A stretch of 64,000 nucleotides of DNA from Pseudopedobacter sp037968815 (GCA_037968815.1 JBBKWF010000011.1:248001-312000); one strand, 5' to 3'. Shown: positions 27,722 to 37,048, numbered from the stretch's first letter. Translations and numbers: made by a program. Notes: generated from the letters alone by a model not told the origin.

Positions 27722-27765
27722 TGACTTAGAATTCGGTTTAAAGGAGAATGCCGAATTCTAAGTCA
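27722..27765. repeat. 15-bp perfect inverted repeat upstream of the sensor kinase
   Basis: TGACTTAGAATTCGG at 27722-27736 and its exact complement at 27751-27765 are separated by 14 nt. It lies in the divergent spacer between the kinase gene (minus) and the barrel gene (plus), where no terminator is needed. It is therefore a candidate operator, attenuator or promoter-linked element. Confidence 0.8.
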
Positions 27766-27956
27766 GAGTTACCAATTACTTGATGAGGGTTTTATGCAAC
27801 ACCCTATCATGATACTTTTGATTTATAACGATGAAAATAACGATCGATTAGAAAAATAAAATTGATCACCATAACTATCCCTCATATCTAATTTTAAATG
27901 TTTTTGCATTAGCGAAGATTACGGGAAGGTTAATAAAACTGACAAATAACTAAACT

Positions 27957-28493
27957 ATGAAAATGAAAAAAATCTTAACCACAGCTTTTATCTTATGTGC
28001 AGTACTAACCGCAAATGCACAAAACAAAGGTTTCCATACCGTTAACGCAGGTGTAGAATTGGGCATGCCAATTGGCGATTTTGGAAATGCATACGGTATT
28101 GGATTTGGAGCTACAGGAAAAGCCCTCTACGGCATTACAGAAAAGGGAGATATTACAGGGACACTGGGCTATATCCATTTCGGCCTGAAAAACGAAAGTG
28201 AGTCAGTAAGTGGCAGTATGGGCATGATCCCAATCATGTTCGGGTATCGTCATGATTTTGGTGGACTGTATGGCGAACCGCAACTTGGCTTAATGGTGGT
28301 TAAATCTAAAATCGATTTTGATGGTGCGGGATCTGGGCTGACCGGCTTCGGAGGTTCTACCTCCACAAGCAAAATTAGTTTAGGCCTCGGCGGTGGATAC
28401 ATGTTCGGCGACTGGGATCTGGGTGCTCGTTTTCAGATTATTGATAACCTAAATTTCCTAGGAGTCCGCGTGGGCTATAATTTTTCACTGTAA
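27957..28493 (+). CDS. Small outer-membrane beta-barrel protein
   Basis: The 178 residues have a signal peptide (ending TANAQ), followed by glycine- and aromatic-rich alternating strands (VNAGVELGMPIGDFG, GYIHFGL, GYRHDFGG, GARFQIIDNLNFLGVRVGYN) and a C-terminal F-S-L. This is the pattern of an eight-stranded porin-family/OmpX-like barrel. It is divergent from the sensor kinase and the first of five co-oriented envelope genes. No specific function can be read. Confidence 0.82.
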   Translation: MKMKKILTTAFILCAVLTANAQNKGFHTVNAGVELGMPIGDFGNAYGIGFGATGKALYGITEKGDITGTLGYIHFGLKNESESVSGSMGMIPIMFGYRHDFGGLYGEPQLGLMVVKSKIDFDGAGSGLTGFGGSTSTSKISLGLGGGYMFGDWDLGARFQIIDNLNFLGVRVGYNFSL

Positions 28494-28612
28494 CATTTAA
28501 TAATGCTTTTTTTGATGAGTTGCACCAAGGCCCATGATTCCATGAATCTTACAAAGGTTAATACACCCCCGCATTTGGTACAGCTCTTTTATACAATTAA
28601 AAACAACTCAAA

Positions 28613-29224
28613 ATGAAAACTAAATTTATTATACCTGCATTACTGATTACTTTTATGATTACCTCTTCTTGTTCAAAAGAAAAAAAATCTGACAATGATC
28701 CGATATCTGGAACAAGCGGAATAAGCATGAAACTGGACGGTGTGGAGTGGAAGTCCACAACCACCACAATGATTACGAAAGAAGACGACTCAGAAGAATC
28801 AAACAAAGACCACATTGTTATTTTCAGTGCCATTCGTAGCGGCGGTGGTGATGTATCAGAATCCTTAACATTGTATATTAGTATTCCGGCAAGCAAATTC
28901 AACAACCCAAAAGGTACTTATGCGCTTGTTGTTGATGAGGTAGAATCAGACCATTTCTGGACCGTATTTACCAAAGCTTCCGAAACAGGAACCTCAAAGA
29001 TCTATGTAAGCACAGATCCGACCAGTGAAGAAAGAGCCATAGGAAGTTTAAAAATCACTGGATTCGAACTTGGGAATCAACAGGTTGTTGGTGAACAAGG
29101 TTACACCAAACTCTCAGGAGATTTTCAATTAGAAATGTATTCAGTCTCCTCAGGAGCTACCGAAAAACTACAAGTAACAGAAGGGAAATTCAACCTTTCA
29201 TCAGGCTTCGGTCTTGGTTTTTAA
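28613..29224 (+). CDS. Putative lipoprotein, possibly DUF6252-like
   Basis: The 203 residues begin with a lipoprotein signal (FMITSSCSKEKK, Cys21), then a serine/aspartate-rich spacer and a globular beta-rich domain starting ISMKLDGVEWKS. The opening 'MxLDGxxWxA'-type motif and the SLTLYISIPASKFNN-like strand resemble small DUF6252-type Bacteroidota lipoproteins. Probably surface-exposed. No enzymatic motif is seen. It lies 119 bp after the barrel gene; the spacer holds no hairpin, so the two may be co-transcribed. Confidence 0.75.
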   Translation: MKTKFIIPALLITFMITSSCSKEKKSDNDPISGTSGISMKLDGVEWKSTTTTMITKEDDSEESNKDHIVIFSAIRSGGGDVSESLTLYISIPASKFNNPKGTYALVVDEVESDHFWTVFTKASETGTSKIYVSTDPTSEERAIGSLKITGFELGNQQVVGEQGYTKLSGDFQLEMYSVSSGATEKLQVTEGKFNLSSGFGLGF

Positions 29225-29375
29225 GGTTTACTTACAGTAATAATCTGTCAATAAACAATCACCTCGGAAAAACATTAAGCTTTGTTGCTAACACTGCTAA
29301 TCAATGATCTAATTTTCAACCTCGGTCTTTGCTTTAACACCTAATAATCAACCCTTAAGTGTTTGATTTCCTCAC

Positions 29376-29414
29376 CCCATTAGCTTGATGCTTCTAGCAA
29401 AAGCTAATGGGTTT
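29376..29414 (+). terminator. Terminator-like hairpin after the lipoprotein gene
   Basis: Arms CCCATTAGCTT and AAGCTAATGGG (11 bp, perfect) flank a 14-nt loop and are followed by TTTCT. It lies in the 245-bp spacer upstream of the OmpA-like gene, separating two transcription units. Confidence 0.7.
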
Positions 29415-29469
29415 CTCAGAATTTTAATCGGCTATAGTTTTTCATATAAATATTTTAAAACATCAAATT

Positions 29470-30666
29470 ATGAAACGTATTGCATTATTCAGCAGTTTTC
29501 TATTTCTAATTATAATGGTAAACGAAACCGTTCAGGCCCAAATATTTAAAAAACTCGGAAAAGAAGTATCTAAGCGCATAGAAAATAAAATCATCAGGGA
29601 CGCTGGAGATGCCTCAGAGAAAGGGGTAGATAAAGTAAAAGATGGCGCCGGTGATGCTATAAAAGGAAATAAAGAGGGTACAGATGCCATGCCAACCACT
29701 GATGGTAATGGCATGGGAGAAATCGGGGAAAATTATGACTTTATAGCTGGGGAGCGAACTCTTTTTGAAACTAATTTTTCCGAAACTGTTATTGGAAACT
29801 TTCCGCGGGAACTTGAATTTAGAGGAGGGCAATTATCCGTTGTATCCTACGATGGAGGACGGGCTATAAAGGCAAATACCAAAGGTAGCTTTGCCATTAA
29901 GCTCTCTGAGAAATTACCGGAACGATTTACCATAGAGTTCAAAGAATTCAATTCGCACTATGTAAACTCTATGCGTGTAGAAGTGATAGACGGCGATTTT
30001 AAACCCGTAGGTACACATTTTATCCAAATCGATGGTTACGGAGCTAATAGCTCTGGCGTTGCGGCCTATAAGCGGGGAGGTATCACCTCTTTACAAGCAA
30101 CAAGCATCATTAACAAGCAGATGACTCCTATTCGGGTGATGGTGGATGGATCTTATGTGAAAGTGTATGCAGGTAAAACCCGGATAGCCAACATGCCAAG
30201 TGCTGACTTGGGACGTTCCAACATGCTCCTCTTTAAATTTGATGATGTGCGTGATAAGCCTATTTATGTGGCAAATATACATATTGCCGCAGGCGGACGA
30301 AGCCTTTACCAGGCGCTAGAAGAAACTGGACGGGTAGCAATCCACGATATCCATTTTACTACCGGAAAAGCAGATATTTTACCTCAGTCATCAGAAACTA
30401 TTGGAAATGTAGCCAAGTTACTTCAAGATCATCCCGACCTGAAGTTACTGATTGAAGGCCATACCGACAATACAGGTGATTTTGGGAAAAACATGCAACT
30501 CTCTAAAGAACGAGCCACTTCTGTAAAAACTTATCTCGTTGAAAAACTCAAAATTGATGGAAGTCGTTTGGAAACGATGGGTCTCGGTCAATCACGCCCA
30601 ACAACTACCAACGATACCGCAGAAGGCAAGGCTACGAATCGCCGAGTAGAGATTGTTAAATTATAA
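29470..30666 (+). CDS. OmpA-family protein with N-terminal amphipathic and jelly-roll-like regions
   Basis: The 398 residues show a signal peptide (ending VQA), a basic/acidic helical stretch (KKLGKEVSKRIENKI, about 25-75), and a beta-rich middle (about 90-280) resembling a LamG/concanavalin-like fold. The C-terminal OmpA/MotB peptidoglycan-binding domain (about 290-398) contains LIEGHTDNTGD and the final RRVEIVKL. The OmpA core residues that contact diaminopimelate (D and R) are present. It anchors the outer membrane to the wall. A terminator precedes it and the next gene starts 53 bp downstream. Confidence 0.88.
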   Translation: MKRIALFSSFLFLIIMVNETVQAQIFKKLGKEVSKRIENKIIRDAGDASEKGVDKVKDGAGDAIKGNKEGTDAMPTTDGNGMGEIGENYDFIAGERTLFETNFSETVIGNFPRELEFRGGQLSVVSYDGGRAIKANTKGSFAIKLSEKLPERFTIEFKEFNSHYVNSMRVEVIDGDFKPVGTHFIQIDGYGANSSGVAAYKRGGITSLQATSIINKQMTPIRVMVDGSYVKVYAGKTRIANMPSADLGRSNMLLFKFDDVRDKPIYVANIHIAAGGRSLYQALEETGRVAIHDIHFTTGKADILPQSSETIGNVAKLLQDHPDLKLLIEGHTDNTGDFGKNMQLSKERATSVKTYLVEKLKIDGSRLETMGLGQSRPTTTNDTAEGKATNRRVEIVKL

Positions 30667-30719
30667 GAGTGTTGAGAAATCTCACTCAGGATACTTAATA
30701 AAAGACTAAAACAACAACC

Positions 30720-31793
30720 ATGAATACAAACAAAACAATACTTAACAAATACGCAGGCATACTGTTATGTGGGTCTATACTTCTTTTTTCTTGCACTAAG
30801 GACAAAGACAACAGTCCAGATAAAGAACCGCAATATCAAACCGATATTTATGTAGCCGGATATGAATACAAGGGATCAGACCCGGTAGCTACATATTGGA
30901 AAAATGGCATTGCTGTATCTCTTACCGATGAAACTAACAGATCTATCGCCACTTCGATAATAGTAGAGGATGGCGACATTTACGTTACCGGATATGAATA
31001 TGAAAATGACATCAAAGTAGCTAAATATTGGAAAAACGGAACAGCTGTATCCCTGAGCGATGGAAGCCAAGCGGCAGACGCATGGTCTATAGCATTAGAT
31101 GGTAACGATGTTTATGTAGCAGGCTACGAACGTAGTGGTTCAAGAGACAGAGTAAGATACTGGAAAAATGGAACACCTTTATCTCTGAACACCAGTACCA
31201 ATGGTGGGCAAGCAAACGCTATAGCGATAGAAGACGGGGATATTTACGTGGCTGGAGAAGAATATTTCAGTTCACGTACAGCCAAATATTGGAAAAACGG
31301 AACAGCTGTAACCTTAAGCAACGGAACCGGAGACTCATACGCAAGAGCTATAACTGTGAATAATGGCGATGTTTACGTGGCCGGAAAAGAACGTGACTTT
31401 GTCAATTCATACGTCGCAAAATATTGGAAAAACGGAACAGCTGTATCCCTAACTAGCGGAGAGCAAGCTGCACACACATCATCTATTGTAGTGAATGACG
31501 GCGATGTCTATGTTGCCGGAGGAGAAAGAGAGGTCGTTAACAGTTTAACAAACGATGTTGCCAAATATTGGAAGAACGGAACCGCCATGTCTCTTAGTCA
31601 AGTAAACCAACATACACATGCAAATTCTATTGCAGTAAATGGAGACGATGTTTATGTAGCTGGGTATGCAAATAGTGACGGCTCAAAATGGCAAGCTATA
31701 TACTGGAAAAATGGCACATCCGTATCCGTGACCGATGGGACAAAGGATGCCCAATTACATTCCATTTTTGTTACGGAAACACTGGTGGAGTAA
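30720..31793 (+). CDS. Lipoprotein with seven YWKNG repeats, probable beta-propeller
   Basis: The 357 residues have a lipoprotein signal (LFSCTKDKD, Cys25) followed from residue 42 to the end by seven tandem units of about 43-48 residues. Each contains D-[IV]-Y-V-[AT]-G, a variable loop, YWKNG, a xLS strand and a closing SI-type strand. Seven such units filling the protein exactly is what a seven-bladed propeller would give. No catalytic residues are apparent, so a surface binding or scaffold role is inferred. Adjacent units are similar enough at DNA level (for example GGAAAAACGGAACAGCTGTA recurs) to suggest recent duplication. Confidence 0.82.
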   Translation: MNTNKTILNKYAGILLCGSILLFSCTKDKDNSPDKEPQYQTDIYVAGYEYKGSDPVATYWKNGIAVSLTDETNRSIATSIIVEDGDIYVTGYEYENDIKVAKYWKNGTAVSLSDGSQAADAWSIALDGNDVYVAGYERSGSRDRVRYWKNGTPLSLNTSTNGGQANAIAIEDGDIYVAGEEYFSSRTAKYWKNGTAVTLSNGTGDSYARAITVNNGDVYVAGKERDFVNSYVAKYWKNGTAVSLTSGEQAAHTSSIVVNDGDVYVAGGEREVVNSLTNDVAKYWKNGTAMSLSQVNQHTHANSIAVNGDDVYVAGYANSDGSKWQAIYWKNGTSVSVTDGTKDAQLHSIFVTETLVE

Positions 31794-31864
31794 TCAAAGA
31801 CTAAGATATGCTCCGATAAATCTATAAAACATCAATTTTTTAAACGACCAAACATCAAATAGTT

Positions 31865-32890
31865 ATGAAAACGAACAATATTAAATTAACCAGATATACG
31901 GGTGTATTAATTTGCGCAGTGTTTTTCCTTTTTTCCTGCTCTAAGAATAAAGGAGAAGGGCCCCTAGATAAGGTAAAGAAAGCAGAAGCTACTTTTACGA
32001 AAATAAACACAGCAGCTTATCCCAAGATTTTCAAGGGAGATTATTACGATCGCATTACTATAACGGATGATCATATTTATGTGATAGATAATGAAGACAA
32101 GGCATTCAGGAGATACAGTATGAAATCAAATTCTTGGGAAGAACTGAATTCGGTTAATTCAATATTTGGTGGCATAGCTGGGTATTTGATTTACCATGAT
32201 AGAGAAGGCGGTAATGATTACTTGACCTACCATGGTGGAAGTCAGGATCAGCTTCACATGTATTTCCCCCCCGAATATCCTCTCCAGAATTTAAGAGGAG
32301 GATGGGTAGCTCAGAAAATTTTCCCTGCGGACGGGAATGGAGAGCGAGGAGCAATTTCGGATGGAAAGTATATATATTATATGGGTAATGGGCGTGTAGA
32401 AAAGTACTCAAAACAGATAAACCGGTATAATCCAGACACTAATATTTTAGAAACCATAGGTAATCTTCCAGTAAAATTAGATAAATACGCACAAGCGGTG
32501 TCCGCTGGCAATAAGTTATTTATAGTTGGCGCAAACATCGAGAGTGACACCCTATTTATAGCTTATGATTTACAAAGTCAAAAAGGCGAAGTTAAGCCTG
32601 TACCTTCAGAACTGCATAGTTTTTATGGCAATCGTAATAATACCTTGGTCAACTACCAAAATTATTTAATTTATATGGAGCCAGAAGGCACATCGGTGGC
32701 ATTACATATTTTTGACATTGAAGGTGATCAATGGCTAAAAGAACGTGTTGAAATAGAAATGGATTTATTCAGCAAAGCCAGCGATAACGCAAGTTTGTTG
32801 CTTTCAACTTCTGGCAAATTATACGTAGCAGGTACCAAAGCCGGGGAATTTGTTTTGTATAAAGTGGATTTTGAGGTAGTAGAGAACTAA
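31865..32890 (+). CDS. Kelch-like beta-propeller lipoprotein
   Basis: The 341 residues begin with a lipoprotein signal (FLFSCSKNKG, Cys25) closely similar to the preceding gene's leader (TGVLICAVFFLFSCS versus AGILLCGSILLFSCT). The mature part has blade-like repeats with YDRITITDDHIYVID, RRYSMKSNSWEELN and NRYNPDTNILETIGNLP, in which aromatic and W/T positions resemble Kelch motifs. It probably arose alongside its neighbour, 71 bp upstream, and both are likely surface-exposed. Function is unknown. Confidence 0.77.
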   Translation: MKTNNIKLTRYTGVLICAVFFLFSCSKNKGEGPLDKVKKAEATFTKINTAAYPKIFKGDYYDRITITDDHIYVIDNEDKAFRRYSMKSNSWEELNSVNSIFGGIAGYLIYHDREGGNDYLTYHGGSQDQLHMYFPPEYPLQNLRGGWVAQKIFPADGNGERGAISDGKYIYYMGNGRVEKYSKQINRYNPDTNILETIGNLPVKLDKYAQAVSAGNKLFIVGANIESDTLFIAYDLQSQKGEVKPVPSELHSFYGNRNNTLVNYQNYLIYMEPEGTSVALHIFDIEGDQWLKERVEIEMDLFSKASDNASLLLSTSGKLYVAGTKAGEFVLYKVDFEVVEN

Positions 32891-33012
32891 CAGTTAAAAG
32901 CCCTTAGTTACATATCTAGGCTGTACCAAGATTGACACTTCGGAAAACACAAACGCCAAAAATTCACTGCTTCTAAAAGTGCAAAAGGAAGTTTTTAGAT
33001 TTACGGAATATT

Positions 33013-33037
33013 GACAAGCTTCAAATAGGAGCTTGTC
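33013..33037 (+). terminator. Possible terminator after the Kelch-like lipoprotein
   Basis: GACAAGCT and AGCTTGTC (8 bp) flank a 9-nt loop and are followed only by TTCC. A weak terminator or just a hairpin; the next promoter lies at 33095. Confidence 0.4.
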
Positions 33038-33094
33038 TTCCGGAAATCACCCGCCGAATTTCTATCGTCTATCTCTATCTCTGTGTAATTTCCG

Positions 33095-33102
33095 TACTTT
33101 TG
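33095..33102 (+). promoter_or_regulatory. -7 box (TACTTTTG) immediately before hemW
   Basis: TACTTTTG matches TAnnTTTG and ends only 4 nt before the ATG at 33107, so transcription would start at or next to the start codon. This arrangement gives leaderless mRNAs and recurs in Bacteroidota. Confidence 0.6.
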
Positions 33103-33106
33103 CCAC

Positions 33107-34252
33107 ATGGCAGGTATTTATATTCACATTCCTTTTTGCAAACAAGCTTGCCATTATTGCGATTTTCATTTTAGCACTTCGTTAAAGTATAAAGAAGAAA
33201 TGCTACAAAGCATCCGAAAGGAAATTAAATTGCAAAAACCTTATCTAGAAAACCAGCAAATTGAAACCATTTATTTTGGTGGTGGCACTCCTTCCCTACT
33301 TACTGCAGATGAAGTTTCTGTGATTTTGGAAACCATTCAGAGCAATTTTGCTGTGATTGATAACCCTGAAGTTACTTTGGAGGCAAACCCGGATGATTTA
33401 GGTCTAGAGAAATTACGTGATTTACACAATACCGCTATCAACCGTTTGAGTATTGGTGTCCAGTCGTTTTTTGATGAGGATTTAAAGTGGATGAATCGAG
33501 CTCATGTTGCACAAGAAGCCGAATCGGCGATAAAAAGAGCGCAGGATTATGGCTTAGAAAACATCACCATTGATTTAATTTATGGTTATCCATTGTTAAG
33601 TGATGAAAAGTGGAAGCAAAACATAAAACAAGCAATTGAGTTTGGCATTCCTCATATTTCCAGCTACAGCATGACGGTGGAACCGAAAACTGCTTTGGCC
33701 AGCTTTATCAATAAAGGCAATCAAAAACCGATGGATGAAGCACAAAGTGCAGGTCAGTTTCAGTATTTGATGGGAGAATTGACAACAAGTGGCTTTGAGC
33801 ATTACGAGATTTCCAATTTTGCAAAACCCGGTCAGTATTCAAAACACAATACCAATTATTGGCGTGGCGTACATTATTTAGGGATTGGACCATCTGCACA
33901 TTCTTTTAACGGTGAAAGCAGACAGTGGAATGTAGCAAATAATGCAAAATATTTAGGTTCATTAGAAAAAAACGAGATTCCTTTTGAAGTGGAGACCTTG
34001 ACTTTAGAAAACCGTTACAATGAGTATTTAATGACCAGTTTACGTACGCAGTGGGGTGTTGATTTAGCAAAAATCAACACCGATTACGGAACGGAACAAA
34101 AAAGCAACTTATTAGCTTCCGCTGAGGAATACTTAGATAAAAATTGGCTGACTTTAAACGAAGAAAAACTCGTTTTAACCCAAACCGGCAAACTATATGC
34201 AGATTTAATTGCATCCGAATTATTTATAACAGAAAATGAACTTCAAAAATAA
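33107..34252 (+). CDS. hemW: HemW-like radical SAM heme chaperone
   Basis: The 381-residue protein is of the coproporphyrinogen-dehydrogenase-like radical SAM family. The cluster-binding motif CKQACHYCDFHF (Cys-x3-Cys-x2-Cys) is at residues 11-18, followed by IYFGGGTPSLL, LEANPDD, RLSIGVQSF, YGYP and SSYSMTVEPKT. The extra cysteine-rich N-terminal features of true HemN are lacking, which favours HemW, a heme-binding chaperone. The gene overlaps the following SDR gene by 17 nt. Confidence 0.92.
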   Translation: MAGIYIHIPFCKQACHYCDFHFSTSLKYKEEMLQSIRKEIKLQKPYLENQQIETIYFGGGTPSLLTADEVSVILETIQSNFAVIDNPEVTLEANPDDLGLEKLRDLHNTAINRLSIGVQSFFDEDLKWMNRAHVAQEAESAIKRAQDYGLENITIDLIYGYPLLSDEKWKQNIKQAIEFGIPHISSYSMTVEPKTALASFINKGNQKPMDEAQSAGQFQYLMGELTTSGFEHYEISNFAKPGQYSKHNTNYWRGVHYLGIGPSAHSFNGESRQWNVANNAKYLGSLEKNEIPFEVETLTLENRYNEYLMTSLRTQWGVDLAKINTDYGTEQKSNLLASAEEYLDKNWLTLNEEKLVLTQTGKLYADLIASELFITENELQK

Positions 34253-35030
34253 AATTGTGTGGATTACGGGAGCTTCTTCGGGAATTGGCGAAGCTTTGGT
34301 GTATTTATTAAATGAGCAGGGAGCTAAACTGATTATCTCTTCCCGTAGGTCTGGATCTTTATATGAAGTAAAGCAAAAGTGCAAGAAAAACCCTTTAGAT
34401 GTTCACGTTTTACCTTTAGATTTAGAGCAAACTGAAACGCTTGCTGGCAAAGCAGAAAACGCTTGGAAAATTTACGGTGCAATTGATATTTTAATCAACG
34501 CAGGCGGAATTAGCCAACGAGGGACCGTTTTAGAGACCACAGCAGAAGTGGAGCAGAAAATAATGAACATCAATTATTGGGGAACAGTAAGTTTGACAAA
34601 AGCTCTTTTACCCAAAATGCTTGGCAGAGGGACGGGAAATTTAGTAATATTAAGCTCGGTTGTAGGGAAGTTTGGAACACAATTCCGTAGTACTTACTCG
34701 GCTTCAAAACATGCTTTACAAGGCTACTTTGACAGTTTACGTTGCGAAGTTTATGATAAAGGGATTTCCGTAAATATTATTTGTCCGGGTTTCATTAAAA
34801 CCAACGTTACTATAAATTCGGTGACTGCTACAGGAGAAAAGCACAACAAAATGGATGACAATCAAGAAAATGGAATGAGTGCCATTGATTGCGCCCAACA
34901 GATTTTAAAAGCTATTGATAAAAATAAAGAAGAAGTTTTAATTGGTGGTAAGGAAACTTACGGCGTACTACTTAAACGATTTTTCCCGGCCTATTTTTCT
35001 AAAATGATTAGGAAAAGAAAGGTAACCTAA
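34236..35030 (+). CDS. Short-chain dehydrogenase/reductase
   Basis: The 264-residue classical SDR has the Rossmann motif TGASSGIGEAL at the N-terminus, NAGGIS in the NAG position, the catalytic serine in LSSVVG and YSASK for the Tyr/Lys pair. A C-terminal basic and hydrophobic tail (FFPAYFSKMIRKRKVT) may touch the membrane, as in DHRS7-like enzymes. Its start lies inside hemW, so the two are translationally coupled. The substrate cannot be inferred. Confidence 0.93.
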   Translation: MNFKNKIVWITGASSGIGEALVYLLNEQGAKLIISSRRSGSLYEVKQKCKKNPLDVHVLPLDLEQTETLAGKAENAWKIYGAIDILINAGGISQRGTVLETTAEVEQKIMNINYWGTVSLTKALLPKMLGRGTGNLVILSSVVGKFGTQFRSTYSASKHALQGYFDSLRCEVYDKGISVNIICPGFIKTNVTINSVTATGEKHNKMDDNQENGMSAIDCAQQILKAIDKNKEEVLIGGKETYGVLLKRFFPAYFSKMIRKRKVT

Positions 35031-35186
35031 GTCTTACCCTTTTCAATAGATTTTTTACAGATCCACGAATTAATTAACACAAGAGTTGGCGTAATATTTA
35101 CTATCACACTTATTATTAAAAATCCAACTCAGGTTAATACTTTAAAGTATTTTTGTTCACCTCAGAAATTCCCAAGACCTAAATCA

Positions 35187-36236
35187 CTAAACTTCTTGTG
35201 TTGCAGTTTTTTCTGCTTTTTCTATCACATCGCTATCAGGTTCTGCTTTGTTTTGCAATTGCTTAATGTCTTTATCCAGCATCAAATGAGTAAATATCGG
35301 ATAATGATCTGACCCGTTTTTTTTCAATCGTTTCATTGAAATAAAACCAAAATCAACGGAACAAAAAATATAATCTAAGGGAAACCTGATAAACCAGTGA
35401 TGCGCAGAAAATGTGCTGTAAAAACCTCTTCCTTTTCTTACATCCAATAAACCACTTGTTTTAGTAAATAAAGAAGTAGTGTAGCTCCAAGCAACATCGT
35501 TTAAATCTCCCATTACAATAACCGGCAGGTCACACTCTTTAGCTTTTAGCGCTACAATTGAAAGTTCTTTATCCTTGGCTGTAGAAGTTAAGCTTTCGCC
35601 CGGAACAGGTGGCTCTGGGTGTAAACCCCACAACTGAACTCTTTCGCCAGACGGCAATATCACTTTACAGCTTATAGACGGAATATCATTCTTTACTAAA
35701 AAGTTAACCTTAACGTTTTCCAATTTATACTTGCTGTAAAAAAGCATACCATAGGTATTATCCTGAGGTACTTCTATAAAATAAGGATATTCTGTTTTTA
35801 AAGTTTGGGTTGCTTGTTGCCAGTGATGGTCGGTCTCTAAAAGTAAAACCAAGTCTGGCTTACAGTTTTTTATCTGTTGTATGAGCCTAGAATAAGCTTT
35901 GTTGCTTTGTAACACATTGGCATTAATCAATTTCAACTCTCTTTCTGGGTTTCTCTTGCTAACATTAAGCACCTCCTTTTTCCATATTATGGTATATGGA
36001 GAAATTTTTATAGCTAGGTAAACTGCACAAGCAATATTTAAACCGAACGGAAACCACTGTAAATCACCAAAAAACAAGCCTTTTAAAAGCCAAAGCAACA
36101 CTATAAATATACAAAGTAAAAAATTCTGAAACCTTGAGTATTCCAGTGATCTGAATATCCAGAAGTCACTTTTTACCATCGGAAGCAATACGAAGGCCAC
36201 AGAGAGGTAAGAGATTATAATTAAAATGATGTCCAT
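35187..36236 (-). CDS. Membrane-anchored endonuclease/exonuclease/phosphatase-family hydrolase
   Basis: Three N-terminal transmembrane helices (about 1-20, 36-56, 62-80) precede an EEP domain with NANVLQSN (Asn metal ligand), LLLETDHHW (catalytic Glu), WGLHPEPPVPGE, MGDLNDVAWS and the terminal SDHYPIF. The membrane-tethered EEP arrangement is frequent in Bacteroidota. It could act on phosphodiesters such as sphingomyelin-like lipids or nucleic acids; the sequence alone does not decide. The C-terminus is acidic and low in complexity. Confidence 0.88.
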   Translation of the reverse strand: MDIILIIISYLSVAFVLLPMVKSDFWIFRSLEYSRFQNFLLCIFIVLLWLLKGLFFGDLQWFPFGLNIACAVYLAIKISPYTIIWKKEVLNVSKRNPERELKLINANVLQSNKAYSRLIQQIKNCKPDLVLLLETDHHWQQATQTLKTEYPYFIEVPQDNTYGMLFYSKYKLENVKVNFLVKNDIPSISCKVILPSGERVQLWGLHPEPPVPGESLTSTAKDKELSIVALKAKECDLPVIVMGDLNDVAWSYTTSLFTKTSGLLDVRKGRGFYSTFSAHHWFIRFPLDYIFCSVDFGFISMKRLKKNGSDHYPIFTHLMLDKDIKQLQNKAEPDSDVIEKAEKTATQEV

Positions 36237-36336
36237 TATTGTATATAGTCTTTTATGCTTTTATTTATAAGCATAAGTGCAATGTATTATAAAAAAAGAA
36301 ATAATTAATGTAAAAATAACGCTCGATTACTAATGA

Positions 36337-36858
36337 TCATTCCAGCTTAACGTCTTTCATTATCCAAGAGTCTATCTCCGTATCATCGTTTTTATGAATA
36401 ATACTGATATCACCAGTAGTTTCAAATATCACGGCTTTTATATCAGATAGCTGGACGACATTCGCCTCTCTAATTTTTCCACGCAAATCTGTTTCCGTTA
36501 CTCTAGCCTTCAAAAGATTTTCCTTTAAAATTTTAGACCCATCCATTAAAAGTAATGGAGAATTATCAATTAACTCCTCAAAAGGCTTGTAACGCCTTAA
36601 ATAAGCCGCTATTAATTGTAAAATATAAACCATCAATAAGCCTACTATAGCTTGCATTATGCTTGGCTTTGGAGATAATATGGTGCTAGCGATGATAGAA
36701 CCCACTGCAATTGTCATCGGAAAATCGAAACTTGACATTTTAGAGAAGCTTCTTTTCCCAAAGATTCTTGTAAAAAGAATTACTGCAATGTAAATTATAG
36801 TGATGCTTAAACAGATCCCAGCGATGGCATTAAGGTCAATTGAAATCCAGTTGCTCAT
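36337..36858 (-). CDS. YetF/DUF421-family membrane protein
   Basis: The 173 residues have three N-terminal transmembrane helices (about 10-30, 42-62, 68-86), and FGKRSFSKMSSFDFPMTIAV is the typical DUF421 start. A cytosolic domain of the YetF type follows, with DNSPLLLMDGSKILKENLLKARVTE containing the conserved 'l..aris..dL' pattern. The role is unknown; YetF proteins in Bacillus are linked to sporulation and envelope stress. The gene stands alone between the EEP gene and the aminopeptidase. Confidence 0.85.
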   Translation of the reverse strand: MSNWISIDLNAIAGICLSITIIYIAVILFTRIFGKRSFSKMSSFDFPMTIAVGSIIASTILSPKPSIMQAIVGLLMVYILQLIAAYLRRYKPFEELIDNSPLLLMDGSKILKENLLKARVTETDLRGKIREANVVQLSDIKAVIFETTGDISIIHKNDDTEIDSWIMKDVKLE

Positions 36859-37048
36859 ATCGATTTTTTTGAAGGTGAAAAATTAACAAAATACTTTCTG
36901 TTAGCTTAAAACTATACCTATCATTTTTCGAACCAACTGTAAACGTTTGGCTTATTTATATTCTATTTATGTTAAAGTTCACCAATACTGCTTATTTCCT
37001 CCCACCCATTGTTGCTTATAAAGCACATTAAGAGCCCTCCGATATGAT

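Noticed and set aside
27722..27765. Transcription terminator
   Set aside because: It lies between two divergent genes with no transcript arriving, and has no T-run on either strand.
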